DNA of 64,000 nucleotides from the NCBI RefSeq assembly GCF_003569765.1, contig NZ_QXMG01000029.1, positions 1 through 64,000 on the forward strand, in the 5' to 3' direction. Position numbers and translations under genes: made by a program. Shown piece by piece: positions 52,367 to 60,604 of this stretch (its first letter is position 1; each line of letters opens with the position of its first letter). The notes below the pieces were generated by a model. The model was not told the origin of the DNA. It searched no databases and saw only the letters and a program-made list of their open reading frames with translations. Origin of the DNA: Caldimonas tepidiphila (GTDB lineage: Bacteria; Pseudomonadota; Gammaproteobacteria; Burkholderiales; Burkholderiaceae_C).

Positions 52367-53653
52367 ATGACACAGGACAACTGGCGCTTCGAGACCCTGT
52401 CGGTGCATGCGGGCTACAGCCCCGACCCGACCACCCGCGCCGTCGCGGTGCCGATCTACCAGACGGTGGCCTTCTCCTTCGACAGCGCGCAGCACGGCGC
52501 CGACCTCTTCGACCTGAAGGTGGCGGGCAACATCTACAGCCGCATCATGAACCCGACCTGCGACGTGCTGGAAAAGCGCATCGCGGCGCTCGAGGGCGGC
52601 ATCGCCGCGCTCGCGCTGGCTTCCGGGCAGGCCGCCGTCACCTACGCGATCCAGACCATCACCGAGGCCGGCGACAACATCGTCGCGTCGAGCGCGCTCT
52701 ACGGCGGCACCTACAACCTGCTCGCGCACACGCTGCCGCAGTTCGGCGTGACGACGCGCTTCGCCGACTGGCGCGACCCGGCCAGCTTCGAGCCGCTGAT
52801 CGACGCGCGCACCAAGGCCGTCTTCGTCGAGTCGCTCGGCAACCCGCAGGGCAACATCACCGACTTCGAGCGCATCGCCGAGATCGCGCACCGCCACGGC
52901 GTGCCGCTGATCGTCGACAACACGGTGCCGAGCCCCTACCTGTGCCGCCCCTTCGAGCACGGCGCCGACATCGTCGTGCACTCGCTGACCAAGTACCTCG
53001 GCGGCCACGGCACGAGCCTCGGCGGCGCGATCGTCGATTCCGGCAAGTTCCCCTGGGCGCAGCACAAGGAGCGCTTCAAGCGCCTCAACGAGCCCGACGT
53101 CAGCTACCACGGCGTGGTCTATACCGAGGCGCTAGGTGCTGCGGCCTACATCGGGCGCGCACGGGTCGTGCCGCTGCGCAACACGGGTGCCGCGCTCTCG
53201 CCCTTCAACGCCTTCCAGATCCTGCAGGGCATCGAGACGCTGGCGCTGCGCATGGACCGCATCTGCGACAACGCGCTCAAGATCGCGCAGTACCTGCAAA
53301 AGCACGAGAAGGTCAGCTGGGTCAACTACGCCGGCCTCGAGGACCACCCGGACCACGGGCTGGCCCGGAAGTACCTGGGCGGCCGGGCCTCGGGCCTGTT
53401 CACCTTCGGCGTCAAGGGTGGGCGCGCCGCGGGCGAGCGCTTCCTCGACGCGCTGCGGCTCTTCACGCGGCTCGTCAACATCGGCGACGCGAAGTCGCTC
53501 GCCACGCACCCGGCCTCGACCACGCACCGCCAGCTCTCGCCCGAGGAACTGGCCCAGGCCGGCGTCACCGAGGACACGGTACGGCTGTCGATCGGCATCG
53601 AGCACGTGGACGACCTGCTCGCGGACCTCGACCAGGCGCTGGCCGCTGCCTGA
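52367..53653 (+). CDS. metY: O-acetylhomoserine aminocarboxypropyltransferase/sulfhydrylase
   Basis: PLP enzyme that makes homocysteine (or methionine) directly from O-acetylhomoserine and sulfide. 428 aa; start [32 protein letters not shown], and the PLP lysine K209 in [11 protein letters not shown]. Length and the GHGT site separate it from cystathionine gamma-synthase. The ATG at 52367 is chosen although its Shine-Dalgarno (GAGCAAGAA) is weak. A hairpin with GCGC arms lies upstream; no SAM or SAH riboswitch was recognised. Confidence 0.94.
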   Translation: MTQDNWRFETLSVHAGYSPDPTTRAVAVPIYQTVAFSFDSAQHGADLFDLKVAGNIYSRIMNPTCDVLEKRIAALEGGIAALALASGQAAVTYAIQTITEAGDNIVASSALYGGTYNLLAHTLPQFGVTTRFADWRDPASFEPLIDARTKAVFVESLGNPQGNITDFERIAEIAHRHGVPLIVDNTVPSPYLCRPFEHGADIVVHSLTKYLGGHGTSLGGAIVDSGKFPWAQHKERFKRLNEPDVSYHGVVYTEALGAAAYIGRARVVPLRNTGAALSPFNAFQILQGIETLALRMDRICDNALKIAQYLQKHEKVSWVNYAGLEDHPDHGLARKYLGGRASGLFTFGVKGGRAAGERFLDALRLFTRLVNIGDAKSLATHPASTTHRQLSPEELAQAGVTEDTVRLSIGIEHVDDLLADLDQALAAA

Positions 53654-53732
53654 AGGCTCCGGTGCGGCCGACCCCTGCCGCACGGGCTGGGGGCGGGGGG
53701 CGCGGCCGCGCCGTTTCATGCAAACTCCCGGC

Positions 53733-54104
53733 ATGTCGTCCCCGAATCCCGCCCCGCTCCCCGACGCGCCCTCCTGGCTGGTCGCCTGCCTGTGCGCCCA
53801 GTGGTGCGGCACCTGCCGCGACTACCGCGCGGTCTTCGCGCAGGCCGAGCGCGAGTTCCCGCAGGCCCGCTTCCGCTGGATCGACATCGAGGACGAGGCC
53901 GACCTGGTCGGCCCGGTCGATGTCGAGGACTTCCCGACGCTGCTGGTCGCGCGCGGCAGCGAGGTCGCCTTCTTCGGTCCGCTGCTGCCGCATGCCGCGA
54001 CGCTGCTGCGCCTGCTGCAGGCCCGGCTCGACGAGAGCGCCCCGCCGCAGCTGCGCGGCGGCGAAGTTGGCGGACTGGCATTGCGCCTTAGGAACGGCGC
54101 CTGA
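53733..54104 (+). CDS. Thioredoxin-like protein
   Basis: 123 aa with the redox centre WCGTC (W24, C25, C28) in CLCAQWCGTCRDYRAVF and the cis-Pro segment DFPTLLV. No signal peptide, so cytosolic. The motif CGTC differs from CGPC of true thioredoxin. ATG 53733 is chosen because similarity begins close after it; ATG 53718 is the alternative. Follows metY by 79 nt and may be co-transcribed with it. Confidence 0.85.
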   Translation: MSSPNPAPLPDAPSWLVACLCAQWCGTCRDYRAVFAQAEREFPQARFRWIDIEDEADLVGPVDVEDFPTLLVARGSEVAFFGPLLPHAATLLRLLQARLDESAPPQLRGGEVGGLALRLRNGA

Positions 54105-54150
54105 GAAAGTCGCGCCTATCGCAGGGAGCGTGCCGGCATTGCCGGGGCTC

Positions 54151-54462
54151 CTACCACTTCACGGCGCTCAATTCACGCAGCAGCCTGCGGATCTCTCCGT
54201 TGCGCGCCTGCCTCAGCTCCTCGCGCAAGGTCTCGCCCGACGTGTCGACCCCCTCGACGCCGCGCCAGACCGTGGCCTCGAACTGCTCGCGCGAGGTATG
54301 CGGCGGCACCTGCCACAAGGCTTCCGTCACGCACTCGATCGCCAGAGCGAAGGCTCGTGTTCGATCGATCTCCTGCTGCCGCCCCGTCATCACATTCAAG
54401 ACCGCCTCCCTGTTCATCAACAGCGTGCGGGCAAGGGTATCCGCACCGGCGTCGGCCCTCAT
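54151..54462 (-). CDS. Small hypothetical protein, helical
   Basis: About 103 aa from ATG 54462 (MRADAGADTLARTLL), rich in charged helix-forming residues: TREQF, LREELRQARNGEIRRLLREL. No family recognised. ATG 54426-54428 region (MNREAVLN) could be the real start. Convergent with the thioredoxin-like gene across a 46-nt gap. It codes with normal high-GC usage, so it is probably genuine, but function is unknown. Confidence 0.5.
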   Translation of the reverse strand: MRADAGADTLARTLLMNREAVLNVMTGRQQEIDRTRAFALAIECVTEALWQVPPHTSREQFEATVWRGVEGVDTSGETLREELRQARNGEIRRLLRELSAVKW

Positions 54463-54540
54463 CCCCCGTTCCAGGGAAGGGGGTGCTGAAATATCGGGAG
54501 CGGGAAATGGAAAACAGTGGCACCGGAAGCACCACAAGGC

Positions 54541-54638
54541 CTGAAGGCGAACTGCCTTCAGACCGGATCGGAGGCGGCTGCGAGCCGGCCGCCTCCGGCA
54601 AGGTGAGAATCGCGGCGGCCCTGCCGAGCCGGGCCGCC
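54541..54638. repeat. Cluster of three hairpins between two minus-strand genes
   Basis: Three inverted repeats in a row: CTGAAGGC/GCCTTCAG (54541-54561), GGAGGCGGC/GCCGCCTCC (54570-54596), and GGCGGCCC/GGGCCGCC (about 54614-54638). They follow the BON gene on the minus strand. At least one probably terminates it, though no T tract is seen. Confidence 0.55.
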
Positions 54639-54645
54639 CCGGGAA

Positions 54646-54975
54646 TCAGCCGGTGATCACCAGCTGGTTGTCCACCGACTTCACGCCCTTGATCTCCTTG
54701 GCCAGCGACTCGGCCTTCCTTCGCAGCACGAGGGTCTTGACCTCGCCCTTCAGCCGGACCGCGCCTTGCATCGTGTCGACGTTGATCTTCAGTGCGCTCA
54801 GGTCCGGATCGGCGGCCAGTTTCGCCTTCAGCTGCGCGGTGATCGTCGCGTCGTCCACCACCTCGCCGGCCGTTCTCTGACTCGTGCCCTGGGAGGCGCC
54901 CCGATCACCGCCCGCCATGCCGGCGCAACCGGCAAGAAAGGTGGCGGCTGCCACGACAGCAAGCATTTTTTTCAT
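54646..54975 (-). CDS. BON-domain lipoprotein
   Basis: 109 aa with a lipoprotein signal peptide and lipobox LAGC (Cys17), a Gly/Ser linker, then one BON domain (ITAQLKAKLAADPDLSALKINVDTMQG; VRLKGEV; VDNQLVI). Small BON lipoproteins resemble OsmY/YraP halves and protect the outer membrane or periplasm. ATG 54975 gives MKKMLAVVAAATFLAGC, preceded by GGAGAACTTAGC. Confidence 0.88.
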   Translation of the reverse strand: MKKMLAVVAAATFLAGCAGMAGGDRGASQGTSQRTAGEVVDDATITAQLKAKLAADPDLSALKINVDTMQGAVRLKGEVKTLVLRRKAESLAKEIKGVKSVDNQLVITG

Positions 54976-55582
54976 AAGCTAAGTTCTCCAGCTGTGCCTC
55001 TATCCATCCCGCCCTCGCGAGGTGCGCAGGTGGCGCAGCCCCGCTCCGCGAAGCGCCGGGCCTCGCCATCGGCAGCGGTTTTTTCCGATGTTCCGGACTG
55101 CAGCAAGCTGCATGCCTCCGATGGGAAAGTATCCCCGGGAAAGGCGTGCGCCGCTTAGCGTGGGGTTTCCGCCACCCGACCTCGGGCTGCGGCACCCCCG
55201 CAGCGATTGTTCGCGCCCTTGCCGCGCGAAGTCCCCCGGGGTTTTCCCGCGAGTCGCTCCCCGGGCTTCCACGCCCTCGGTGACGGAAGAGCGCTGGGTC
55301 CGCGAAAACCGCGCCTCCTGAGAAAGCTGCTTTGCTCCCCCGAAGCGCCTGCTGCCCCGCACGAAGGCAGAAGAACCCGTCTTCCCGGGCAAGGGGGGAA
55401 GGTCCGGAAACGCCTTCCGCCTGGACCAGGAACGCCACGGCCGCGGTCCTCGCATGGGCCGCGGGAGCGGCCCGCCGTGCCCTCCCCCCTCGCCCCGGGC
55501 GGAGCCCCTCGGCGCGGCAGGAGCCTTCGGATAGTCTTTGGCGCTCGGGACGCCCCGAAGCACCGCAGTCAAAGGAATCCGC
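54976..55582. other. 607-nt stretch without a recognisable gene
   Basis: Several frames are open here because of the high GC, but none shows protein-like composition or a plausible start. I see no strong terminator, tRNA or repeat. It holds upstream signals of the BON gene (minus) and the small gene at 55583 (plus), and possibly an undetected RNA or decayed gene. Confidence 0.4.
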
Positions 55583-55897
55583 ATGGGCAAGCGCACAGTT
55601 TTCATGGAAGGAACCTCACCCGCTCGAGCGGCTGCCGTGGAGGCAGCGAATCCGCCTGCATTCCCCGCGCCGCACGCACCGGCCGGCAACCGCGAGATGC
55701 TGTTCAAGATCGTCGAGCCGGACGGCAAGACGAAGGTCATCTACGCCGACGGCAGCACCGAGGGCTTCGACTTCCCGGCAGGAACGGCCTTCTGCAACTA
55801 CCACCCGCGCCTGCTGGCCGAGGCGGTCGTGCGCCTGCGACGGGAGGCGCTGTTCCGTGCCGAGGCGGAACGGACACGGCAGCTCCCCGCCGCCTGA
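55583..55897 (+). CDS. Small hypothetical protein
   Basis: 104 aa from ATG 55583 with AAAGGA about 6 nt upstream. The N-terminal 45 residues are Ala/Pro-rich and disordered; the C-terminal half (MLFKIVEPDGKTKVIYADGSTEGFDFP) looks like a small beta domain, followed by an Arg/Glu-rich helix. No family recognised. A TTG start at 55538 is possible but less likely. Confidence 0.55.
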   Translation: MGKRTVFMEGTSPARAAAVEAANPPAFPAPHAPAGNREMLFKIVEPDGKTKVIYADGSTEGFDFPAGTAFCNYHPRLLAEAVVRLRREALFRAEAERTRQLPAA

Positions 55898-56160
55898 AGG
55901 CCGCGCGCGGCTTCACGAATGGGCGCCGGGCCGCGGCCCGGCCCCATCGAGATCGCGACCCGCAGGCGGCAAGGCCCGCGCGCTGCGCCTTGCCAGCTGC
56001 CGCCTCCTGGCCCGGCGCGGCACGCAAAGCCGCACCGAACCGTGCCACAATCCGGCCTTCGTGCCGGACCCCGGTCCCGCCTGCCTCGCCTTCGCAGAGA
56101 AGGTCGAGCGGGCCCCGGGTCCGCGGCGACCTGCTACCCGGGCTCTCTGCAGCCCGGTTT

Positions 56161-56237
56161 CTGCCCGTAGCTCAACTGGATAGAGCAACTGCCTTCTAAG
56201 CAGTAGGTCGGGGGTTCGAGTCCCTCCGGGCAGGCCA
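56161..56237 (+). tRNA. tRNA-Arg (anticodon TCT)
   Basis: Acceptor CTGCCCG/CGGGCAG, D arm GCTC-AGAGC, anticodon stem ACTGC/GCAGT with loop CTTCTAA (TCT), TTCGAGT T loop and encoded CCA (56235-56237). It reads AGA, a rare codon in a GC-rich genome. The GC content drops sharply right after its 3' end, so it is the likely attachment gene of the island. Confidence 0.95.
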
Positions 56238-56699
56238 ACAACATCAATGACTTAGCACGGCCACAGCAAAGATCCGCCTTTGCCTCTACCCGCGCGGGAA
56301 CCACTTTGGGAACCGCTCTATGTGCGCGTACTTCACCATGGCGGCCCACCTCCCGGTTAGAGCCAGCTACCGCAGCCACCCGTTTTTCCTACCTCACAGT
56401 GTTGGGCGCAGTGAAGAAAGAGTCCCCTCTACCAGAACGGGTGCCCCCCAGCAAGAGCCCAAGGACGCCGAAGGCTTAAGATGGACACTGACAAGCCTTC
56501 GGAGACAGGCTCGACTGGGGCGCACTCGCTGCAGTGGAGGCACGCCTCTTACCACCCGAGACAGCTCCGATTGTTGTCCCTCTAAAGCACGGGCAGGCGA
56601 GACAAGGCCAATCGTCGGGAACGCTATAAAAATATGAAACGGCGCGCTGCCCTGCCGGGTACTGCCGTTAAAAGAAGTCGAAATGAGGGAGAGAAAATA
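56238..56699 (+). other. Non-coding leader before the reverse transcriptase gene
   Basis: 462 nt without a credible gene. It holds a strong hairpin, CCGAAGGCTT (56468-56477) with AAGCCTTCGG (56493-56502), 15-nt loop, and a smaller one GAGG-CACG-CCTC near 56537-56547. A TATAAA (about 56625) could be a -10 element for the downstream gene. It may hold a non-coding RNA of the reverse transcriptase system, the island junction, or both. Confidence 0.45.
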
Positions 56700-58139
56700 A
56701 TGGCGCCCATCCAAGCCAATCTTTCGGCAAGCATCCCGCCGGAGACTGTCGATCACGAGGCACTCTTCAAAACGCACTTCTCACCGACGGCACTTGAGCA
56801 AGCCTTCAAAGAAAAGTTCGCCACTACAACTGGCAAGGGTGTCGACCGGCTCAACGGGTTCCAGTTTGCGCCTAGGTCAGCAAGCGAGTTGGAGATTACC
56901 TCATCCAAGATTTTGGCAGGCCATTTTCGTTTCTCGCCGTACCTTGAGGTGCTACGACCAAAGGCAAGAGATAAGCATCCCCGCTTGATTGGCATTCCAA
57001 CAGTGCGCGATCGCGTCGTTCTCCGTCAGCTCAACAAATACCTTGCCACGCTTTACCCGGAGCGCGTTCCTAAGAATGTGGCGAGCACATACGTCCGAGA
57101 GTTGGCGGCCGACCTCCAAGCACGCCCCTTGGACAAAACCTGGGTCTGCAGCACAGACATCCAAAAGTTCTATGACTCGATTAAGCAGGAACGACTACTG
57201 TCAGTTCTCGCGAAGCGGGTCAAATTTGATGCTGCAATCCGGCTGATTAGGCACGCCATCGCCACCCCAACGGTGCCGCGAAACACGCGACGTAATCGAC
57301 ACAAGGACTACCCTTCGGCAGGTGTACCGCAGGGCTTAGCGATCTCGAACATCCTTGCATCAATCTACATGCAGGACGTTGACGAGGCAATGAAAGGCTT
57401 GGGTGTTGTCTACTACCGTTATGTAGATGACGTTTTAATGTATGGAGAGCATGATGCGGTTCATATGGCGCACAAGTCGCTTCGGGCTCGCTTAAAGTAT
57501 AGAGGCCTTGCACTTCACCCACTTGGCTCAGGGAAGACGCAAATTGAACCGCTGGATAAGCCTTTTGGATACCTGGGCTACACCTTTCAAATGCCCCTCA
57601 TTTCCGTGAGGCCCTCGACCACCGAGCGTTTTTTGCAATCCATTGCAGCGAAGTTCAGCGACTTTTCCCACAACAAGACGCGAAGGCTCGAAAAGTTCAA
57701 GTATCTCAATGAAGAGCGCCTCAAGGAAATCTTCCTCCTTGAGTTGAATGAACGCATTACAGGTGCAATCGCTCAAAAGCGGCGATACGGTTGGATCGCC
57801 TACTTCAACCAGATCAGCGACCTATCGCTTCTACACCGGCTTGATGCATCTATAGAAAATATGTTTAAACGGATGAAGGAGTTCGGAAACTCCCCCCCAT
57901 CCGGGCTTAAGAAGGTACGCCGCGCTTATTACGAGATGAAGCTTAACCCGCAAGGCGGCTACGTTCGAGACTATGACCGCATCTCAACCATTCCAGAAAT
58001 GCTTACGTTTCTAGTAGAGCGTGGTCGAGTCGCTCCCGACGTGACCCTAACCGACACCGAAATCAAGGAAAAATACAACAAGTATGTGAACCACGTACTT
58101 GTAGCAATGCACGCCGATGAGGGAACCGTTTATGGCTAA
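56700..58139 (+). CDS. Defence-type reverse transcriptase (Unknown Group/Abi-like; candidate DRT10)
   Basis: 479 aa RNA-directed DNA polymerase. Motif A STDIQKFYDSI with catalytic D153, SAGVPQGLAISNILAS at 206-221, YRYVDDVLMYG with YVDD at 241-244, and FGYLGYTF near 289-296. The C-terminal 180 residues are helical and unassigned. It lacks the retron motifs (NAxxH, VTG) and any maturase or HNH domain, so retron or group II intron is unlikely. ATG 56700 has GAGGGAGAG at the right spacing; ATG 56634 is weaker. Followed by a 350-nt structured gap and a SLATT-type membrane gene, the known partner of one defence RT group. Predicted to make cDNA from a cognate RNA upon phage infection and trigger the membrane protein. 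Lower GC than the chromosome. Confidence 0.85.
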   Translation: MAPIQANLSASIPPETVDHEALFKTHFSPTALEQAFKEKFATTTGKGVDRLNGFQFAPRSASELEITSSKILAGHFRFSPYLEVLRPKARDKHPRLIGIPTVRDRVVLRQLNKYLATLYPERVPKNVASTYVRELAADLQARPLDKTWVCSTDIQKFYDSIKQERLLSVLAKRVKFDAAIRLIRHAIATPTVPRNTRRNRHKDYPSAGVPQGLAISNILASIYMQDVDEAMKGLGVVYYRYVDDVLMYGEHDAVHMAHKSLRARLKYRGLALHPLGSGKTQIEPLDKPFGYLGYTFQMPLISVRPSTTERFLQSIAAKFSDFSHNKTRRLEKFKYLNEERLKEIFLLELNERITGAIAQKRRYGWIAYFNQISDLSLLHRLDASIENMFKRMKEFGNSPPSGLKKVRRAYYEMKLNPQGGYVRDYDRISTIPEMLTFLVERGRVAPDVTLTDTEIKEKYNKYVNHVLVAMHADEGTVYG

Positions 58140-58489
58140 GCCCCCGATTGAGGAAACTCTCGGTTAGCTCTCAAAGAAGTCTGTCTCCCCTCCGGCTCCT
58201 CTCTAGGGCCGCCACGGCGTGCAACGGCTGTCGGTCGATCTTCCAGCCTTGTCCAACGCCCTCTAGATCGTTTAAGATGTCGGCGGGCGGGAGATGCTTA
58301 TCGCGCAAGCGATACCTCATCGGGCTTTGGCTCTGTGAGCGGAAGTGCTCCCTACTCTGCACAAGCACGGGATGCAGCCTTGGTTGGCTGCAGAACCTTT
58401 TCGAGGGCGACGTTCGTCGGCGCTGCTCGGAAAGTGGATATGACCTGATTTCTCAAGCTTCTTCCGCCCCACCACTCCAAAAATAGACA
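58140..58489 (+). ncRNA. Candidate non-coding RNA of the RT-SLATT system
   Basis: 350-nt gap between the RT stop and the SLATT start, with no coding frame of note and many hairpins: GAG-GAAA-CTC (58150-58159); TATCGC-GCAA-GCGATA (58299-58314) extended by GATG/CATC; GAGC/GCTC (58337-58350); TGCAGCC/GGCTGCA (58373-58392); CGAC-GTTC-GTCG (about 58407-58418). GGCGT/ACGCC and CTAGGGC/GCCCT pairings close a larger domain over 58203-58266. CTCTAG occurs twice exactly 60 nt apart (58201, 58261), and CAGCCTTG occurs twice. Its position fits a template or scaffold RNA for the RT; boundaries and promoter are unknown. Confidence 0.55.
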
Positions 58490-59128
58490 ATGAAAGAATT
58501 TCTTGCTGAGCTACGCACAAGGGCTTGGCGCACTGCTGGCGCACGTTATAACGCCTCTCGTCGACTAAAGATGCGAGAGTCGCTGTCGACATGCAGCTTG
58601 GCGCTGCTTTCTGCACTAAGCATTGCGGTAGCCTTCATCCAGAAAGTCTACTCCTCTACACCGGGCACCCCTTTAGACAATTATTTATCTTCGCTTGCCG
58701 TCGGGGTGGGGGTGCTTCTCTTAGTCGTCAGTCTACTGGAATGGGGGGCGGGATACGGCGCCCGTGCCGAAGCACTCCATCGCAATGCGGAGCTACTCAC
58801 CGCTTTTCATACTAAGGTGGGGATGGCTATTGCTCTGTTAGATTCCGGAACTCCGATCTCAGTGGAAGCGGTCGACAAACTTCGAATCGAGTACGATGAA
58901 ATTAAGGAACGGTGCAGTACCAATCACTTGCCACGAGATGACGAACTGTTCCGCGCTCATCGCCGGTCGGACGACGAGTTTAAGAGAAACGGTAAGCCAG
59001 CGATGAGTACGTCTCGCGCGCTCTGGAATCGCCTCGCTTGGGGCCTTTCCGAGGTGTGGTTTTTTGCAGTGATTTGGCTGCTTGTGGTGGGTTCGCTTGT
59101 GTACTCGTTATGGATCCCGAAGATTTAA
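58490..59128 (+). CDS. SLATT-domain membrane protein, putative effector
   Basis: 212 aa. Begins with a basic helix (RYNASRRLKMRESLS), then TM1 (about 34-51), TM2 (about 67-86), the SLATT-like EWGAGYGARAEALHRNAELLTAFH stretch described by its ends only (EWGAGYGARAEAL), a charged cytosolic helical region, and a third TM (188-207). SLATT (SMODS and SLOG-associating 2TM effector) proteins are predicted pore formers in defence islands, and one SLATT family is known to pair with reverse transcriptases. It probably kills or halts the cell when activated by the RT product. No strong Shine-Dalgarno is seen, so translation may depend on the upstream RNA. Confidence 0.75.
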   Translation: MKEFLAELRTRAWRTAGARYNASRRLKMRESLSTCSLALLSALSIAVAFIQKVYSSTPGTPLDNYLSSLAVGVGVLLLVVSLLEWGAGYGARAEALHRNAELLTAFHTKVGMAIALLDSGTPISVEAVDKLRIEYDEIKERCSTNHLPRDDELFRAHRRSDDEFKRNGKPAMSTSRALWNRLAWGLSEVWFFAVIWLLVVGSLVYSLWIPKI

Positions 59129-59129
59129 A

Positions 59130-59177
59130 CCAGAGATGCATACGGAATCACACTGAGAAGTTTTTCTGAATCTCTGG
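59130..59177 (+). terminator. Inverted repeat just after the SLATT gene
   Basis: CCAGAGAT (59130-59137) and ATCTCTGG (59170-59177) pair perfectly, enclosing a smaller AGAA/TTCT hairpin around a T5 run. It starts 2 nt after the stop codon and could end the RT-SLATT transcript or form part of a 3' RNA. Confidence 0.45.
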
Positions 59178-59766
59178 GTACGAGCCCCCTTAGAAATTAA
59201 ATATGGAAGGCGCCTGTGCAATGTATTATTTCTTCACAGCGCCCCTGCCAATCAACTTCAGCAACTGGGCCGCAGTCGATCACAGGTTGTCGTAAGTTTT
59301 TTATTGAACGCCGATTTTAGCTTTGCGATGCAGTTGAAAAATTCACCTGCGCAATCTCAACTCCCGCACCAAGTCTTCGCCCCCCTTTTAGCCTTCCTCT
59401 GATTGTTTATTCTTAATCGATCTACGAGGTGAACCGATAAGGGGAGACAAGACACTGAGCAACTCTGAGTTTTCCAAAAGCATCGGTCAGGATTGACTGC
59501 TGGCATGGTCGAACAAGCTAAAACAGCCAGCCAAGAGCATAGCGATTAAACGTTTTCGACCGCTTTCTAGAGAGAGCCAAGCCCTGCAAGAGAGAGCGCC
59601 GGGTGCCGCTCAAGACAAACGCCATCCTTAGCCCCCCCAACCCCACCATTTGAATGGCCACCCCGCCGGGTGGGCCCCATCGTTCAGCCCCCCTGTCCCC
59701 GGCACCTCTGCACATCTTGACAGGAGCGCACACGAGAACGCCCCTCTTGCCATTTTTTGGCCGTTC
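59178..59766. other. 589-nt low-coding stretch between the SLATT gene and the satellite backbone
   Basis: AT-richer than the core, with stops in all frames at short intervals; the open frames present (e.g. 59518-59733) have no Shine-Dalgarno or family features. It separates the plus-strand RT-SLATT unit from the minus-strand operon, and the motif AAAATGG[CT]A recurs near its right end. Confidence 0.5.
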
Positions 59767-60594
59767 TTACCATTTTGACGAGCGCGTGTAAAAATGGTAT
59801 GCAATATCGCCGCGGATACCACCATGCGTTCGCCCAAACTCTAGAAGCTTTGCGCGCTCACGCCGCCAAGCAAATAGACTGGAGGCCTCAATCAAAAGCT
59901 CCCGCCACTCATAAATTTTCTTGCGAACATCCTCACGCACATTCTCAATACGCCACCGCAAACCATGCTTGGGAGGCAATTCAGCGCGCAGCGCGAAAGC
60001 CCAATCCAAGATTGCAGCGTAAAAAACAACGAGCATGTCAATCACACAAAATCCAGCACGCAACCGATCATTTTCCACGCCGATCTTTCCCATTAGCGCC
60101 GCCCCTTTATCACACGCACCAATGAAAAAATTGACGCACATGTTCAGATCCTTCTCCAATTGCGCGTGCCGCTCTACTGGGATTTCCACCGCAATTGCAC
60201 GAACCGCCGGAGCAAATCTTTTAACACACCCCTCCGCCATAATCATCGCGACTCCCTTGGCCTCCAAATCCATGCGCGCATCGATTTCTAGCCCAGAATA
60301 ATAAACAACCCTCTCCCGAGGCTCATTAACAAAATCCATTGCCGACAAAAGGGGACTGAGCAAGCTGTCCACATGCCGCCACTGATCGGGGTCTCTCCCA
60401 CCGAGATAACGTTTTGGATCTTCCTTAATCCAATAAGAGAAACAATCCTGAGCCTTGCCGACCAACTCCCCCTTTATAGGAATAGAATAAAATTCATCGC
60501 ATACCGCCGTCATTGCGCGCTTCACGCGCTCCTCGGCATAGTCGCGGCGCAGATCAAAAATCTCGGTGTATTTGAAATCCTTTGGATTGGACAT
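59767..60594 (-). CDS. Hypothetical island protein
   Basis: 275 aa from ATG 60594 (MSNPKDFKYTEIFDLRRDYAEERVKRA), with AGGAG upstream. Mixed alpha protein, with one hydrophobic segment near VIDMLVVFYAAILDWAFAL and a basic C-terminus. No family recognised; no catalytic motif visible. It starts 11 nt after the previous gene stop and is part of the minus-strand operon below the primase. Its last codons lie in an inverted repeat (59768-59799). Confidence 0.6.
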   Translation of the reverse strand: MSNPKDFKYTEIFDLRRDYAEERVKRAMTAVCDEFYSIPIKGELVGKAQDCFSYWIKEDPKRYLGGRDPDQWRHVDSLLSPLLSAMDFVNEPRERVVYYSGLEIDARMDLEAKGVAMIMAEGCVKRFAPAVRAIAVEIPVERHAQLEKDLNMCVNFFIGACDKGAALMGKIGVENDRLRAGFCVIDMLVVFYAAILDWAFALRAELPPKHGLRWRIENVREDVRKKIYEWRELLIEASSLFAWRRERAKLLEFGRTHGGIRGDIAYHFYTRSSKW

Positions 60595-60604
60595 GGCTTT
60601 GCTC

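Noticed and set aside
55207-56199. 330-aa open frame on the plus strand
   Set aside because: It overlaps a better supported small gene and the tRNA-Arg, and its composition is random Arg/Pro/Gly from GC-rich DNA.
56700-58139. Retron, group II intron or DGR origin of the reverse transcriptase
   Set aside because: The protein lacks the retron NAxxH and VTG motifs, has no maturase or HNH endonuclease domain, and no template/variable repeat pair or intron-like ends are seen nearby.
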